DNA of 64,000 nucleotides from Maribacter polysiphoniae (GTDB lineage Bacteria; Bacteroidota; Bacteroidia; Flavobacteriales; Flavobacteriaceae): the NCBI RefSeq assembly GCF_003148665.1, contig NZ_QGGQ01000003.1, positions 421,710 through 485,709 of the forward strand, given 5' to 3'. Shown here piece after piece: positions 62,839 through 64,000 of this stretch (positions are counted from its first letter, which is position 1; every line of letters starts with the position of its first letter). A model generated the notes under the pieces. That model made no database searches and had not been told where the DNA came from. It was given only the letters and a program-made list of their open reading frames with translations. The position numbers and the translations under genes are program-made.

Positions 62839-64000
62839 TTATTCGGTCTCCAACAGTATTTTGCCTCCTTTATTGAAGATATCATTGGAAACAAAATAGC
62901 CACTGTGCTTAGTACCGTTTAACATAAATCCTTTTAATTTTCTTCCTCCTGTTGGATTCTCAATTATCAGAGTATTTCCATTCTTAAGGTTCCACTTCAC
63001 TTCTTCAAAAAGAGGAACACTTACCAAATATTCGCTATCTGCAGGGGACAGTGGGTATAGCCCCATTGCGGCACAAACATACCAGGAAGACATTTCACCT
63101 GCATCATCCATTCCTGAAAGGGCCAATCCATCTTTGCCTACCCCATAAAAATCGTTGAGTATCGTGTCAATAATCACTTGGGATTTTTCGGGTTTATCCA
63201 CAAAGTAATAAGAAAAAGGGGCCTCATGATCGGGTTGGTTTCCGTGACAATATTGACCAATGAAACTAGAAACGTTTCTGGCAATATGATTCGGGTTCCA
63301 AGGTAAAGTAAATAGGGAGTCCAATTTTTGCTCAAAGGCATCCTTGCCTCCATATAGCCCTACCAAACCTGGCATATCGTGAGGTACGTAAAAAGAGACC
63401 TGCCATGCATTTGCTTCGCGATACATGTATTCATAATATGGATATTGCGGATTGAATGGACTTACCCAGTCCCCGTTTGCCAACCTTCCCCGCATGAAAT
63501 GGGTGGCCATATCAAAAACATTTTTATAATTTTTCGCCCTTTTCGATAAATCATTGAAATGAATGGAATCATTCAGTTCTTTTGCCAAAAGTGATAGTGC
63601 ATAATCATCATAGGCATATTCCAAGGTTTTTGAAACCCCTGCCGAACCAACAGTTTCAACCACCGGATCGTTTATTCGAAGCTCTGGAATATATCCTTTT
63701 TCGATATATGATTTTAAATATGGTCGCCCCCCATTATGGCCTTTGTTCTCCTCATAGGCATTGTTCAATAATAATTGATAGGCTTTGTTTATATCAAAAT
63801 TGTCCACCCCCCTAAAATAAGAGCCAGCGATAAAGGAGGCGCCATGATCCCCATGGAAAAAAGTAGGTACATATCCTGTTAATTCACCAATATCCATCAG
63901 GGATTTTATAACGTCGTTGGTCACCTCTGGTTGTAATAAGGCCAACAGCACCAATTTATTTCGATAGGTATCCCATAAGGAAGGAATTGTATAATACTTA
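62839..64000 (-). CDS. Glycoside hydrolase family 92 alpha-mannosidase, C-terminal part (5' end outside window)
   Basis: The frame runs off the right edge (upstream residues IPSLWDTYRNKL are still in frame), so the TTG-started frame to 63954 is not the true start. GH92 motifs: SLWDTYRN, FHGDHGASF, EANAWQVSFYVPHDMPGL, GNQPDHEAPF and GMDDAGEMSSWYVCAAMGLY, ending in the beta-sandwich FMLNGTKHSGYFVSN. GH92 enzymes are calcium-dependent exo-alpha-mannosidases acting on high-mannose glycans. It starts a different glycan locus from the arabinose/galactose one on the left. Confidence 0.93.
   Translation of the reverse strand, partial: KYYTIPSLWDTYRNKLVLLALLQPEVTNDVIKSLMDIGELTGYVPTFFHGDHGASFIAGSYFRGVDNFDINKAYQLLLNNAYEENKGHNGGRPYLKSYIEKGYIPELRINDPVVETVGSAGVSKTLEYAYDDYALSLLAKELNDSIHFNDLSKRAKNYKNVFDMATHFMRGRLANGDWVSPFNPQYPYYEYMYREANAWQVSFYVPHDMPGLVGLYGGKDAFEQKLDSLFTLPWNPNHIARNVSSFIGQYCHGNQPDHEAPFSYYFVDKPEKSQVIIDTILNDFYGVGKDGLALSGMDDAGEMSSWYVCAAMGLYPLSPADSEYLVSVPLFEEVKWNLKNGNTLIIENPTGGRKLKGFMLNGTKHSGYFVSNDIFNKGGKILLETE

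Overview
The window is AT-rich DNA from a Bacteroidota genome, most likely a marine Flavobacteriaceae (Zobellia, Maribacter or Arenibacter type). The evidence is a SusC/SusD pair with many secreted or lipoprotein glycoside hydrolases, a Na+/sugar symporter, HmuY and TonB-dependent receptors, a LytTR/His-kinase pair, a TAnnTTTG-type promoter element and many Bacteroidota-restricted small families. The species cannot be named from the sequence alone.

Region 1 (1-25008) is a polysaccharide utilization locus, probably for an arabinose- and galactose-containing glycan such as arabinan or arabinogalactan. It holds a truncated GH2 enzyme, four different GH43 enzymes, a GH127 beta-L-arabinofuranosidase, SusC, SusD, a DUF3823 lipoprotein, a clan GH-A (GH5-like) enzyme, an exported galactose mutarotase and a large DUF4965/glutaminase-like protein. 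It is followed by galT, galK, a GntR-type regulator and a divergent vSGLT-like Na+/sugar symporter. Enzymes release arabinose and galactose at the surface and in the periplasm, GalM equilibrates anomers, the symporter imports sugar, and GalK/GalT start the Leloir pathway. No HTCS or ECF sigma/anti-sigma pair is visible. Several gene remnants lie between these genes: a second galM tail, a vanadium-haloperoxidase relic and two unidentified coding-like tails.

Region 2 (25470-42851) is a mixed block rich in stress and envelope functions: a FAD/NAD(P)-binding protein, a general-stress pyridoxamine-oxidase-like protein, a GH3-type acyl-adenylating enzyme, a secreted metalloprotease, an ArsC-fold protein lacking its cysteine, two DUF748/AsmA-like proteins, DUF1328, a PA2169-type four-helix protein, an aldehyde dehydrogenase, a head-GIN adhesin-like protein, a RaiA/HPF-type ribosome factor, AI-2E and YihY family membrane proteins and small Bacteroidota proteins.

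Region 3 (42852-46850) is a gene graveyard flanking a LytTR response regulator, its sensor kinase and a secreted protein. The graveyard holds a PepSY-TM relic and a molybdopterin-oxidase tail. The segment is bracketed by two composite repeats: a 58-bp direct repeat (57/58 identical) and a nearby 25-bp inverted repeat.

Region 4 (46851-60490) is an iron and heme acquisition island: HmuY, a TonB-dependent heme receptor, a lipoprotein CbiX/CbiK-type chelatase, a NosR-like FMN/4Fe-4S membrane protein, flavodoxin, an HsmA-like membrane protein, a DUF6686-like protein, a RIC-type di-iron repair protein, a PchR-like AraC regulator, a siderophore receptor, an esterase and a PepSY protein broken by one in-frame stop. 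Both receptor promoters carry the same 9-1-9 palindrome, a candidate iron operator. The outward-facing chelatase next to an electron-transfer flavoprotein is the most intriguing possible new system here: reductive iron extraction from heme outside the cytoplasm.

Region 5 (60491-64000) has a 1.2-kb gene-poor stretch, a LacI regulator and the C-terminal part of a GH92 alpha-mannosidase running off the window.
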